This document shows, piece after piece, positions 7,351 to 15,311 of a DNA stretch of 19,831 nt; the first letter of the stretch is position 1; each line of letters begins with the position of its first letter. This DNA comes from CAZAGT01 sp964484515 (GTDB lineage Bacteria > Desulfobacterota > DSM-4660 > Desulfatiglandales > HGW-15). Location: the NCBI GenBank assembly GCA_964484515.1, contig CAZAGT010000052.1, positions 1 through 19,831 on the forward strand. Direction: 5' to 3'. The notes beneath the pieces were generated by a model, which was given only the letters and a program-made list of their open reading frames with translations, was not told the origin of the DNA and did no database searches. The position numbers were made by a program, and so were the translations under genes.

Positions 7351-8260
7351 TTGTTTTCATGTGGTGCCGAGCGACCAAACAGGCCCACTCCATTCTGTAG
7401 GACACCTCAACTGTTTGAAGTCCGTGTTGGATGATTTTGCCCTCTAACTCGGGCACCTGTCCTCTCATGACTCCTGAGAGGATCAGCCGACCCTCCGGGG
7501 CGAGGACACGCCGAAAGTGGGAAGTGAGCTCAAGGATCGTACCCAGGGTCAGATTTCCTATGATGAGCGAGTAGCTGCCTGATAAGGTTTCGAGCGGCTG
7601 GGAGGAAAACTCGATCTGCGTTGTTATCCCATTCAGGCCGGCGTTTTCACCAGCGGAGCGCAGGGCGTCCGGGTCCGTATCGATCGCAAGAACTTCCGCA
7701 GCGCCCAGCATAGCCGCATATATGGCGAGGATGCCGCTGCCGGTTCCTACATCCAGCATGGTCCACCTTTCTCCAAAAGGCAGGACCTCCATCGACTCGA
7801 GACACATCTGCGTCGTTGGATGTTGCCCCGTGCCGAAGGCGAGTCCGGGATCAATCTGAATGACTCGCGTATCAGTGCCAGCGGTAAGCTGTTCCCACGC
7901 GGGGGCGACAAGCAGGTTCGGTGTCACCTGTACGGGTCGGAAAAAGGATCGCCAGCGAGCGCTCCAATCCTCGTCCTCGATGTCGCTCACTTGCATCCTG
8001 GGAGAGGTCGCGTCCGGGAATATAGACTCAAGGTCCCCGAGGAATGATCTGATCTTGGAGACAATCTCAGCGCCTCCGTCCTTTACCTGGAAATAGGCCC
8101 TCAGCGTGGATTCCCCTGTGTCTTCAGTAGTGATGCCCGAGCAACCAAGTTCAAAGAGGAAATGGCTCAGGGCGTCATTGGCAGCGGGGTTTACGGCAAA
8201 TGATATTTGTAGCCAGCGGGGCTGCCGGAGATGTTGATCCCTTTTCAAGGGCAACCTCAC
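7325..8260 (-). CDS. prmA: Ribosomal protein L11 methyltransferase PrmA
   Basis: Up to 311 residues. PrmA trimethylates amino groups of ribosomal protein L11 with SAM. The N-terminal substrate-binding domain begins around PRWLQIS (14-20). The linker and catalytic block DPGLAFGTGQHPTT is at 137-150, SAM motif I LDVGTGSGILAI at 169-180, the acidic motif AIDTDPDAL at 192-200, and the final EWACLVAR strand at 291-298. The expected asparagine block reads GNLTLGTIL. The GTG at 8260 overlaps the DUF35 stop (GTGA), indicating coupling. A TTG four codons inside (8248) has GAGG 6 nt upstream and may be the true start. The last seven residues (LSKNLFL) and the TGA are encoded by the end of a family B repeat, so the native C-terminus may have been replaced. 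Confidence 0.93.
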   Translation of the reverse strand: MRLPLKRDQHLRQPRWLQISFAVNPAANDALSHFLFELGCSGITTEDTGESTLRAYFQVKDGGAEIVSKIRSFLGDLESIFPDATSPRMQVSDIEDEDWSARWRSFFRPVQVTPNLLVAPAWEQLTAGTDTRVIQIDPGLAFGTGQHPTTQMCLESMEVLPFGERWTMLDVGTGSGILAIYAAMLGAAEVLAIDTDPDALRSAGENAGLNGITTQIEFSSQPLETLSGSYSLIIGNLTLGTILELTSHFRRVLAPEGRLILSGVMRGQVPELEGKIIQHGLQTVEVSYRMEWACLVARHHMKTKLSKNLFL

Positions 8261-8688
8261 ACCGTTTGAAAGACGAAGTTCAGCCGTCCGTTTGGCAACC
8301 GATTGACGACCGTCTCCATATCCATGCCGATGCGGAGCCCTTCTTCGGGAACGTGACTGGCGATCCGACCAAAGACCTTGAAGGTCTTATAATCGAGGAT
8401 CGCGATGACGTAGGGAAGGTCGTCCTCAAATCCTGCCGGTGCGTAGGCCAGCTTGCTAAAGGTGATGAGTTTTCCGCTCCCCGATACTTCAAACCATTGC
8501 ATGGGGCTGGAGAGGCATTGAAAACAGTCGGCCCGGGGGGGAAAGAACATTCGGCCGCACTCCGCACATTTTGTCCCTTTGACCAGACCCGCCTGCAAAG
8601 TGTCCACGAAATCGTCGACCTTTGAGTTCTTAATGAAGCTCACCGTGCCGAATCTCGCAAAACGATCGTCGTCCTTCTTTGAACCCAT
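8257..8688 (-). CDS. DUF35 zinc-ribbon/OB-fold protein, thiolase partner
   Basis: A 143-residue protein from the ATG at 8688; a GTG at 8730 would add 14 residues, but GGTGA before the ATG favours the shorter form. The rubredoxin-like zinc ribbon has C41/C44 (CAEC) and C55/C58 (CFQC). After it comes the OB-fold part (WFEVSGSGKLITFSKL, YVIAILDYKTFKVFGRI, GMDMETVV). Proteins of this family form complexes with SCP-x-type thiolases or HMG-CoA synthases and can channel acyl-CoA intermediates; BbsA with BbsB is a characterised example of a DUF35-type thiolase subunit. The matching thiolase lies upstream on the same strand, although 394 bp of repeats separate them. Its stop overlaps the prmA start. 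Confidence 0.85.
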   Translation of the reverse strand: MGSKKDDDRFARFGTVSFIKNSKVDDFVDTLQAGLVKGTKCAECGRMFFPPRADCFQCLSSPMQWFEVSGSGKLITFSKLAYAPAGFEDDLPYVIAILDYKTFKVFGRIASHVPEEGLRIGMDMETVVNRLPNGRLNFVFQTV

Positions 8689-8724
8689 ACTCAATTCACC
8701 AAGTCGCCTTACTTCGTTGTCGAA

Positions 8725-8746
8725 AACCACGTCCTATGGGCGTGGT
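8725..8746. other. Short dyad upstream of the DUF35 gene
   Basis: ACCACG and CGTGGT arms (about 8726-8746) flank a 9-nt loop, about 40 bp before the DUF35 ATG. GGGCGTGGTCATGTTTC continues from it; a near-identical GGGCGTGGTCACGTTTC occurs at about 19666-19682. It may be an operator or a repeat remnant. Confidence 0.35.
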
Positions 8747-8789
8747 CATGTTTCAGTGGGTATGGCGGGCAAAGCAGTAACACCGTCAA

Positions 8790-8966
8790 ATCCGAAATTC
8801 GAATATCGAAATCCGAAACAAATCCAAAGCCCGAATGTCCTAATGACGGAAATAGCGTACCTGAATGGTCCTTATGCACCGGAAAGCTGTGCCAAGCAGT
8901 TTTGATCATTTGAGTTTTGCTCATTCGATATTGTTTCGAACTTCGGGTTTCGTGCTTCGAATTTCG
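8790..8966. repeat. Family C AT-rich palindromic element
   Basis: The left arm (about 8790-8845) is built from CGAAATTCGAA, ATCGAAATCCGAAAC and related units. The right arm (about 8905-8966) carries the inverted set (TCGATATTGTTTCGAAC, CTTCGGGTTTCG, TTCGAATTTCG). About 60 bp of unrelated sequence lies between. Base composition is much more AT-rich than the flanking genes. It has no coding potential. It resembles palindromic intergenic repeats seen in several Desulfobacterota genomes; that comparison is from memory. Confidence 0.6.
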
Positions 8967-8975
8967 TTGATCAAA

Positions 8976-9040
8976 AGGGGGATCCCCTGCGCGCCCCTAT
9001 GGGGTGCTTCCTGAAGCCCCGTGCTTTGGGCGGGGAGTAT
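8976..9040. other. Tandem GC-rich hairpins, possible IS200/IS605 right-end remnant
   Basis: Three dyads follow each other: GGGGATCCCC (about 8979-8988), GCGCCCCTATGGGGTGC (8991-9007) and CCCCG/CGGGG in GAAGCCCCGTGCTTTGGGCGGGGAG (9013-9037). The last resembles the conserved 3' hairpin found after tnpB in IS200/IS605-type elements. No tnpA or tnpB is present. It could equally serve as a transcript-end structure for the thiolase gene on the minus strand. Confidence 0.35.
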
Positions 9041-9082
9041 TTACTCATTTGCAGGAGTTCCATAGGAGACGGACATTGCGCG

Positions 9083-10252
9083 TTACTCGTTCCCCAGAAT
9101 GGTCACGTTCCCATAAAGGCCCACGCCGCCCACATTGTGGATGAGACCGATGCGTGGGTTACCGGCCTGCATGGCACCGGCCGTACCTCGGAGCTGCAGA
9201 ACGATGGTTCGTATTTGGGAGCCTCCCGTGGCTCCGATAGGGTGGCCCTTTGAAAGAAGTCCTCCGTCCACGTTGACTGGTATCTTACCTCCGATTTCGG
9301 TCTCTTTCGATCTCACCAGATCTCGGCCTCTGCCGGCAGGGGCAAATCCCAGATCTTCGTAGGCCATGAGTTCTGCAATCGTAAAACAGTCATGAACTTC
9401 GGCGACATCGATGTCTTGAGGGCCGACGCCAGCCATGGTATACGCCTGGGCCGACGCCTCCCGGGCCACGCGCAGGCTGCTAAAGGTATCCCTCCCGGTC
9501 AGATTGACACTTGCCGAGGCCGCACCCAACCCTAAGATCCATATAGGTCGTTGGGAGGAGGCCTTGGCCGTATCCTCGCTCGCCACAAGAATACAGGTGC
9601 TTCCATCGGCATTGGCACAACAGTCTCCAACCCTGAGGGGGCTCGAGACCGGTCCCGAGAGGATATTGCCCGGATCCGTGAACATCTCCAAGGTTACCGG
9701 TTTTCGGTAGAGGGCCTTTTCATTGATTTGACCATATTGGGCAGCTTTGACCCGCACCAGGGCCAGATCCTCCAGTGTTGTGCCGTGCTCTTCCATATGG
9801 GCCCTGGCATGCATAGCATAGTAAGCCGGCATCATCGTCCCGAATGGGCTTTCCCACTGGATGTCGGCACCGCGTCCCATCCTTTCTTGTGACTCGGAGG
9901 AGGTAATCTCCGACATCTTCTGAAAACCGATCACGGCGACAACATCGTGAAGGCCGGACGCGACCAATGCGAAGGCCAATTTGAGGCCTGTACTGCCAGA
10001 GGAGCAGAGCGTCTCTACGTAGCAGGTCGGCTGTGGTATGAGCCCGGCATACTCGGCAATCACACCTGCAGGCGAGCGCTGTTGGTCATATTCCGGGGCG
10101 GAGCAGATCACGGAGGCATCGATATCCGCACTGGACATCTGCGCGTCCAGCAAGGCCTCTTTGAAGCCCTCGAAGGCCAGTTCACGTATTGAACCGGGGT
10201 AGTCTCGTACAAAGGCGCTCTGACCAACCCCTATGATACAGACCCTTCCCAT
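9083..10252 (-). CDS. Thiolase, SCP-x / lipid-transfer type
   Basis: A 389-residue thiolase-superfamily protein. The nucleophile is Cys83 (ETLCSSGS). H287 lies in the SCP-x-type motif EVHDCFT and H337 in LSKGHPIGATG, and the protein ends with the glycine-rich HNVGGVGLYG. Family members cleave or form 3-ketoacyl-CoA; SCP-x-type members with a DUF35 partner act in sterol, aromatic or branched-acid degradation. The DUF35 gene at 8257-8688 is the likely partner, so this is probably one half of a heteromeric enzyme. The ATG at 10252 is preferred because GAGAGG lies 9 nt before it; the ATG at 10261 has this site directly against it. The substrate cannot be read from the sequence. Confidence 0.9.
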   Translation of the reverse strand: MGRVCIIGVGQSAFVRDYPGSIRELAFEGFKEALLDAQMSSADIDASVICSAPEYDQQRSPAGVIAEYAGLIPQPTCYVETLCSSGSTGLKLAFALVASGLHDVVAVIGFQKMSEITSSESQERMGRGADIQWESPFGTMMPAYYAMHARAHMEEHGTTLEDLALVRVKAAQYGQINEKALYRKPVTLEMFTDPGNILSGPVSSPLRVGDCCANADGSTCILVASEDTAKASSQRPIWILGLGAASASVNLTGRDTFSSLRVAREASAQAYTMAGVGPQDIDVAEVHDCFTIAELMAYEDLGFAPAGRGRDLVRSKETEIGGKIPVNVDGGLLSKGHPIGATGGSQIRTIVLQLRGTAGAMQAGNPRIGLIHNVGGVGLYGNVTILGNE

Positions 10253-10257
10253 GCCTA

Positions 10258-10404
10258 TCATCCTCTCAGAAAGCGGGCATTCAGTCTTGCCCTTTCAGGG
10301 TTATCCAGCTTGGGAGTTACAATGGGGGATGCCGGTGGAGCCGCTCGCAGCCGGGTCGTCCCAAGGACCAGACTTTCTATAGTCAACGATTCAGGGGTGG
10401 TCAA
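10258..10404 (-). CDS. Doubtful 48-codon frame before the thiolase gene
   Basis: A frame with no stop from inside the glmM 3' end to 10258 fills the glmM-thiolase gap. The only usable start is a TTG at 10404 without a ribosome site. Its TGA overlaps the upstream thiolase ATG at 10261 as ATGA. The product (LTTPESLTIESLVLG..., ending LNARFLRG) is not recognised. It may be a leader or chance. Confidence 0.2.
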   Translation of the reverse strand: MTTPESLTIESLVLGTTRLRAAPPASPIVTPKLDNPERARLNARFLRG

Positions 10405-10456
10405 GGTGTATAGGGTCTTCAGCTCAGAGGGAGGCCAGGGCGAATACCGGCCCTGC

Positions 10457-11806
10457 TTATCCGACGGCGCCCCTGACGGCTTCCGCGATTTGCGTACAGT
10501 ACCTTTGGGTCACATCCTCACTTGGCCCTTCAACCATGACCCGACAGAGGTTCTCCGTACCCGAATATCTCACGAGGACTCGGCCCTCGTCACCGAGTTC
10601 CGTTTCGACCTGTTTGATCGCGTCAACGACCGTTGGGAGTGTTGAGATCTCGGGCTTGCTGGTCACCTCCACGTTCATGAGCACCTGGGGGTAGATGTCC
10701 ATCAAGGATGAGAGTTCGGAGAGCGGTCTGCCGGCCCGCAGAAGGGCGCTCACCAGTTGGATGGCGGCGAGGATTCCGTCGCCGGTGGTATGGTGCTTCA
10801 AGAAGATCAAATGACCCGAATTTTCACCACCGATGATCGCATGACGACGCCGCATATCTTCCAGCACATAACGGTCGCCGACCTGGCTTGCATGGTGATC
10901 GATGCCGTAACGCTTGCACGCTATTCTTAGGCCCAGGTTGCTCATGATCGTGCTCACGAGGAGGTTGTTCTCCAACGCGTTACGGTCCTTGAGCCCTCTG
11001 GTGCAGATGAGCATGATTTGATCACCTGAAATGCGATGTCCTTTCTCATCAACCGCTATCAGCCGGTCGCCATCGCCGTCAAAGGCGAGGCCGATGGCGG
11101 CTCCCGATTCCCTGACCTGCTGCTCGAGTCCGGTGGTATGCTGTGAACCGCAATCGGCATTGATGTTGAGACCGTCAGGAGTGTCATTCATGACCGTGAC
11201 ATCCGCTCCCAATTGGTCAAACGTTTCCGGGGCCACCTTATACGTGGCGCCGTTGGCGGTATCGAGGACGACCCTCATCCCATTCATCGATAGGTCGGCG
11301 GGAAAGGCGCTCCTCAGAAAGGCAGCGTAGCGCGCGTCAGCATCCTCGACCCAAGCCGTCCGGCCGATGTCGGCGGAGGCGGGCAGGAGATCGGCGAGGC
11401 GGCCGTCTAGGATGAGCTTTTCGAGCATCCCCTCTTGTCGATCGGAGAGCTTGAAGCCGTCGGCGGAGAAGACCTTGATGCCGTTATCCTGGTAAGGGTT
11501 ATGTGAAGCCGAAATGACGATACCGGCATCGGCGCGCTCATGTTTCGTGAGGAAGGCGATACCGGGTGTTGGAAGCGTGCCTACCGAAAGGGGGTCCGCG
11601 CCCATCGACATGATGCCGGCCGCGAGGGCGTTCTCCAGCATATCGCCTGAGATACGAGTGTCCTTGCCGACCAGGATTCCAAGACGGCGCCTGTCGTTTT
11701 TCAACAGGTAGGCCACGGCTTGCCCGACGGCGAGGCCCATAGCGGCATCCATCGGATATCGGTTGGCTTCGCCCCGTATGCCGTCCGTACCGAAGAGGTT
11801 ACCCAT
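10457..11806 (-). CDS. glmM: Phosphoglucosamine mutase GlmM
   Basis: A 449-residue alpha-D-phosphohexomutase that converts glucosamine-6-phosphate to glucosamine-1-phosphate for UDP-GlcNAc, and hence peptidoglycan and LPS. It begins with the GlmM-type FGTDGIRG (5-12). The phosphoserine is S101 in VISASHNPYQDNGIK, the Mg loop DGDGDR is at 243-248, and the C-terminal phosphate-binding loop RYSGTEN is at 413-419. Length matches GlmM (about 445-450). The ATG at 11806 has AAGGAG 8 nt upstream, one of the best ribosome sites in the window. A family B repeat begins 20 bp upstream of the start, so the promoter must lie in or beyond that repeat. Confidence 0.96.
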   Translation of the reverse strand: MGNLFGTDGIRGEANRYPMDAAMGLAVGQAVAYLLKNDRRRLGILVGKDTRISGDMLENALAAGIMSMGADPLSVGTLPTPGIAFLTKHERADAGIVISASHNPYQDNGIKVFSADGFKLSDRQEGMLEKLILDGRLADLLPASADIGRTAWVEDADARYAAFLRSAFPADLSMNGMRVVLDTANGATYKVAPETFDQLGADVTVMNDTPDGLNINADCGSQHTTGLEQQVRESGAAIGLAFDGDGDRLIAVDEKGHRISGDQIMLICTRGLKDRNALENNLLVSTIMSNLGLRIACKRYGIDHHASQVGDRYVLEDMRRRHAIIGGENSGHLIFLKHHTTGDGILAAIQLVSALLRAGRPLSELSSLMDIYPQVLMNVEVTSKPEISTLPTVVDAIKQVETELGDEGRVLVRYSGTENLCRVMVEGPSEDVTQRYCTQIAEAVRGAVG

Positions 11807-11826
11807 TCACTTTTCTCCTTGCTGCT

Positions 11827-12177
11827 GAGGCTGTCGGGAAACGCCCATCTGCCGTTCGACAGGCTCACGGTCCTGAGCAGAGTCGGAAGGGCCGCGTTAC
11901 CTTCATGCCTCGTCACTGCGGGGTATACAGAAGGTCAAAGGCAGAAGGTGGAAGGCAGAAGAGGGAAAGCGACGGCCGTTTTTTTGTCTTTGTCTCAAGC
12001 CTTACGCCTTGAGCCGTGTGCCTCTCATTTCCGCCTCATTCCTCGGGATTTCTTTACCTTCGCTTCGCTCGGCTCAGTCCCCACCCCTTCGGGGCGGGTC
12101 CCCGGTTTCGTCCCGCTCGAAGAGAGCGGGATGGACATTTTCCATCAGCCTCTGAAGATTCGGTCTTCCGACAGCTT
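11827..12177. repeat. Family B repeat, copy 2 (longest, composite)
   Basis: Starts GAGGCTGTCGGGAAACG at 11827. The inverted end ATTTTCCATCAGCCTC (about 12138-12152) is followed by the second end CTTCCGACAGCT to about 12175. Against copy 1 it has two extra pieces: a REP-like GTTCGACAGGCTCACGG unit (about 11854-11895), and a block with hairpins CCCACCCC-TTC-GGGGCGGG (about 12080-12098) and CCCGCTC-GAAG-AGAGCGGG (about 12113-12131). It fills most of the gap between glmM and the nucleotidyltransferase gene. Confidence 0.72.
11929..11970. repeat. Tandem heptamer repeat inside family B copy 2
   Basis: Six degenerate heptamers: AGAAGGT, CAAAGGC, AGAAGGT, GGAAGGC, AGAAGAG, GGAAAGC. It is homologous to the array at 7169-7203 but with different unit variants. 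Confidence 0.65.
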
Positions 12178-12272
12178 CGGTCTTGATTGCTTGAGATGGT
12201 CCGGTGTATCACGTCCACTCTGCTTGACGCGAATGATGTTTCGACGTGGTGCAAGAAGCAAACCAGTTGCAC

Positions 12273-13184
12273 CTATTCGAATTCTTCCGACTCCTCCGAG
12301 GGATAGAAGAGACAGCCGCTTTCATCCGAGATTCGATCGGGCTTCTCTCGCAGGAGCCTCTCCTCCGCCTCCCTGCGAAACTGTCGGGCACGCCTTTCGA
12401 GGCCTTCCAGTTTTGCATTGACACCCTCATCACGCAGCATGCCCTTGATCCTGGTGAAAAGCGTTTCGCTGCCGTACAGAAATGTCCCTTCGTGAAGGAT
12501 CTTGCAGGCGACCATGCGCTTGAAGTCATCGAAACGCATTTGCTCGCGCACACGCTCTAGTTTCTTAACGACGTAATCGATTTCCTCACGCAGGCTGGGT
12601 GTCATCAGGATTCGATATTTCTCACGATAGATGGCGTCATCCAGTCTCTTCAGCAAAGAGTCGGGTGTCTCGTCGTCGGTAACGACAACGAGGTCCATGT
12701 CGGATCCCATCACCAGCTTACCGGTACTTCGTTCCGGGCGCGGGACGTCATGTGCCATGAGGTGAACAATGTCACCGGCGATGATGAAACAGACCCGATG
12801 CTCAGGGCGCCATTCGCTCTCTATCCGGCTAACCAACCCGCAAACGAGTCGATATAGCAGGTCCAGTTTTGCGCGGCTGACCTCTTCGATATAAGTCATC
12901 ACCTCCTGGGCCCTTCGCTCGACTGCACCCGCATCGGCTTTCATCCCCACGACGGTGTACGTCAAGAACTCGCGCAAGATCGACGGAGAGAGGCGAGCGA
13001 AGTGCTGCAGCCGACGATCGAGCCTCAGGTATCGGGTACCGACCCTACGGGTTAGGAGCCTTGGAGATAGGCTGCAGGCCCGCCAAAGAGTCAACCCATC
13101 GTCATCAAAGGCATTCTTGATCTCCAGGCCGGTGAGCGGTCCCTTTTGCTTGATCAAAGCGACGATTTCTTCTTCCACATGCAT
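12273..13184 (-). CDS. Nucleotidyltransferase-fold protein with N-terminal winged-helix-like domain
   Basis: A 303-residue protein not assigned to a named family. Residues about 1-60 look like a winged helix (EEIVALIKQKGPLTGLEIKNAF, then a basic LLTRRVGTRYLRLDRRL wing). A helical linker follows (about 65-125). The nucleotidyltransferase signature is G160-S-D-M-D-L-V-V-V, with a possible third acidic residue in REEIDYVV (E201/D203). A helical C-terminal region (FKRMVACKILHEGTFLYGS, then Arg/Glu-rich to 280) resembles the helical partner domains in such enzymes. It could transfer a nucleotide to a protein or small molecule. It has no antitoxin-like neighbour on the same strand. The ribosome site at ATG 13184 is poor, and its upstream region lies in a family A repeat. 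Confidence 0.65.
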   Translation of the reverse strand: MHVEEEIVALIKQKGPLTGLEIKNAFDDDGLTLWRACSLSPRLLTRRVGTRYLRLDRRLQHFARLSPSILREFLTYTVVGMKADAGAVERRAQEVMTYIEEVSRAKLDLLYRLVCGLVSRIESEWRPEHRVCFIIAGDIVHLMAHDVPRPERSTGKLVMGSDMDLVVVTDDETPDSLLKRLDDAIYREKYRILMTPSLREEIDYVVKKLERVREQMRFDDFKRMVACKILHEGTFLYGSETLFTRIKGMLRDEGVNAKLEGLERRARQFRREAEERLLREKPDRISDESGCLFYPSEESEEFE

Positions 13185-13198
13185 CTCAAAAGGCTCGT

Positions 13199-13572
13199 AT
13201 GAAACTTCATGAAATGAGGTGTTTTGAGCCTAAGTGCCCGGCCATGGGGTCTCTTTTCAAGAAACGAGACGTTACCTGCTCGAACGCTAAAGAGGCTTGC
13301 AAGCCAGGCGGCCGGAGCAGACTCGGAGAATGCGCCAAGGCTGTCAATCCGGCCTGTTCCGCGGTGGCCCTCCGGCCGCCTCGGGTAGCGCCTTATTCCG
13401 AGACAACGCACACAATTCCTCGTTTTTGAAAAGAGACCCCATGACCGGGCGAACAGACGTCGAAAAATCTCAAAGTGTCAAATTCGAGTACTAAGTTCAT
13501 GAAGTGTCCAGATTTGTCAAACTGGCCGCCCTCCCGAGGTGGGTAAACTCCTGCGGCAAGCGGCGGGGCTGA
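13199..13572. repeat. Family A repeat, copy 1
   Basis: The core element 13236-13450 has terminal inverted repeats of 33 and 32 bp: the left begins GCCCGGCCATGGGGTCTC (13236-13268) and the right is its complement with two differences (13419-13450). The repeated unit is wider: an outer ACTTCATGAA (about 13204) is inverted as TTCATGAAGT (about 13497). A tail, GGCCGCC...GAGGTGGGTAAA...CCTGCGGCAAGCGG, extends to about 13572. Both outer parts recur in copy 2. It fills the gap between the nucleotidyltransferase gene and mobA. Confidence 0.8.
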
Positions 13573-13621
13573 CTGCGGAATGCTCACCTGCCTCGATCTT
13601 AGCGCGCTGTGCATCCCCTCA

Positions 13622-14239
13622 TCACTCATTTTCCTTGTCCGCCAGGCGCAATGCTTTCTGCCACTCCTGCGGATCGTTCACATTGTAGAAAGATCTCAGA
13701 TCAGGGTCGTAGAGCCGGATCTCCTCCTCTTCCACATACCGAACGTCAATCTGGGAGAAAAACTTAAATACTTGGTATTGCCGCGAATCGATCAACTCCT
13801 CGACGGCAGGAAGGCAACTTCGGGAATACAAGGCATGAAGGGCCTCTATCTTCCAGTCCATCTTCGGCACGACGGCATCGAAACTCCCTTGTATCTCCAC
13901 CATGTGCCGGAGGAGATCAACGCTCAGGAACGGCATATCACAGGCCACCACAAATCCGGCCCGCTCTTCCATGAGTTTCAGTCCCGTATAGATGCCGCCG
14001 AGGGGTCCGATACCCTTCACCAGGTCCCTATACATGGGGAGATCAAGGAAGTTGTATTGCTCAGGCGTGTTTGTGATGAGGATGACCTGCCCGAAGACCG
14101 TCGCCATGATTCGAGCAACGCGCGCGACGAGTGGGACGCCGTGGATCTCGGCAAGGGCCTTGTCCGTCCCGTAGCGGGTACTCATGCCACCTGCTAAAAT
14201 AATTCCGGTGACCTGACAGTTCGGTTTCTCGAAACTCAT
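13622..14239 (-). CDS. mobA: Molybdenum cofactor guanylyltransferase MobA
   Basis: A 205-residue cytoplasmic enzyme that links GMP from GTP to Mo-molybdopterin, forming the dinucleotide cofactor used by formate dehydrogenases and other DMSO-reductase-family enzymes. The nucleotide-binding loop is LAGGMSTRYGTDKAL (15-29); the more usual form has RMG. GPLGGI (78-83) and the metal-site motif ACDMPFL (99-105) are present. The second half (WKIEALHALYSRSCLPAVEE) fits the family. The gene lies 78 bp downstream of fdhD on the same strand. Together they suggest assembly of a formate dehydrogenase encoded elsewhere. The ribosome site is weak. Confidence 0.9.
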   Translation of the reverse strand: MSFEKPNCQVTGIILAGGMSTRYGTDKALAEIHGVPLVARVARIMATVFGQVILITNTPEQYNFLDLPMYRDLVKGIGPLGGIYTGLKLMEERAGFVVACDMPFLSVDLLRHMVEIQGSFDAVVPKMDWKIEALHALYSRSCLPAVEELIDSRQYQVFKFFSQIDVRYVEEEEIRLYDPDLRSFYNVNDPQEWQKALRLADKENE

Positions 14240-14317
14240 TCAGGCATGATTCGCATTGCGTTGTTTCAAAAACCTAAAGTGATATTCATGACGTCGATGG
14301 GCATCGAAGGCTTGGGA

Positions 14318-15145
14318 TTAGAATCCCTCGATTCGGCGAACATGACTGTATATGCGGTTGGTGCCTCGAGCCATATCGATTAGTGTGATGTTGTAGAACT
14401 TTGCGGCTTCAACCGCCCTTGAGGTGGGCCGGGACATGGCTACGAAGACAGGGATGCCGGCCCTTGCCGCCTTAATGATCATTTCAAGACTGGACCTACC
14501 GCTCGACAATAGGATTTTGTCATCGCGAGATATCCTCTTGATCAAGGCAGCGCCGATAACCTTGTCCAGGGCATTATGGCGGCCCATATCTTCGCAATGG
14601 ATAAGCGGATCGCCATCGGCGTCAAACAGGACGGCTGCATGGGCGCCGCCCGTCCTCTTATAGACAGGCTGGCGTTGGACCATCACGTCCGGTAAGTCTA
14701 CCACGACGTCCATCGAGAAGCGATGCTTGCTCTTTACTCGCCTTAACCCACGTTTGAGTTCGTAATAGTTCTCCTTGCCGCAGATCCCGCAGCTAGAGTA
14801 AGATACCCTCTTGCCGGTTCCCAGGGCGGCTCCGGAGGTCTTGCTCTTTGTCGTGATCCGGGCCTCGATGACCTGCTCGCCTCCCTCCCTCTCAGCCGCA
14901 CGAATCAGGCACTCTTGGATGTCCGTCAGATCATCGATCAATCCTTCTGTGAAGACAAAGCCGGTGACGAGTTCCCGTGCGTGGGCCGGTGTAAACATGA
15001 TCAGGACGTTTGTCTCGCCATTGATGGTGATCTCGATAGGGGTCTCTCGGATAAGTTGGCTCTGGGCGGGAGTCATCCGGCCGGATTCGTAGGTGAAGGC
15101 CCGGAAGGATTTCTGCATATGATCATGAGTGTCGTCGTTCTGCAT
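14318..15145 (-). CDS. fdhD: Formate dehydrogenase accessory sulfurtransferase FdhD
   Basis: A 275-residue protein. FdhD passes sulfur from the cysteine desulfurase IscS to the Mo-bisPGD cofactor, which is needed for formate dehydrogenase activity. The sulfur-relay loop is C119-G-I-C122 (SSCGICGKENYYELKR). Other family blocks are ARELVTGFVFTEGLI (57-71), IHCEDMGRHNALDKVIG and SSGRSSLEMIIKAARAGIPV, followed by SRPTSRAVEAA. Length is normal. Start ATG 15145 has no strong ribosome site, and an ATG at codon 10 is an alternative. It is divergent from the deacetylase-family gene with 166 bp between them, and it is followed by mobA. Confidence 0.94.
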   Translation of the reverse strand: MQNDDTHDHMQKSFRAFTYESGRMTPAQSQLIRETPIEITINGETNVLIMFTPAHARELVTGFVFTEGLIDDLTDIQECLIRAAEREGGEQVIEARITTKSKTSGAALGTGKRVSYSSCGICGKENYYELKRGLRRVKSKHRFSMDVVVDLPDVMVQRQPVYKRTGGAHAAVLFDADGDPLIHCEDMGRHNALDKVIGAALIKRISRDDKILLSSGRSSLEMIIKAARAGIPVFVAMSRPTSRAVEAAKFYNITLIDMARGTNRIYSHVRRIEGF

Positions 15146-15311
15146 CGAGGCTTCATTTCAAAAACGGAGGTCCTATATATCGTAATTGGTCATAGGCGTC
15201 ATCAAAAAACCTCATTCTTGACCTCCGCTCCTTTTCTCGCTATATCGAATCTCCGATTGCGTTGGATGGACGGTCGATCGTTCTTCGCGTTATGGCCTCA
15301 GGAGTTCCGGT

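Noticed and set aside
11720..12421. Plus-strand 233-codon ORF antisense to the glmM start and through family B copy 2
   Set aside because: It overlaps a certain gene and a repeat, has no domain, and its reading reflects repeat sequence.
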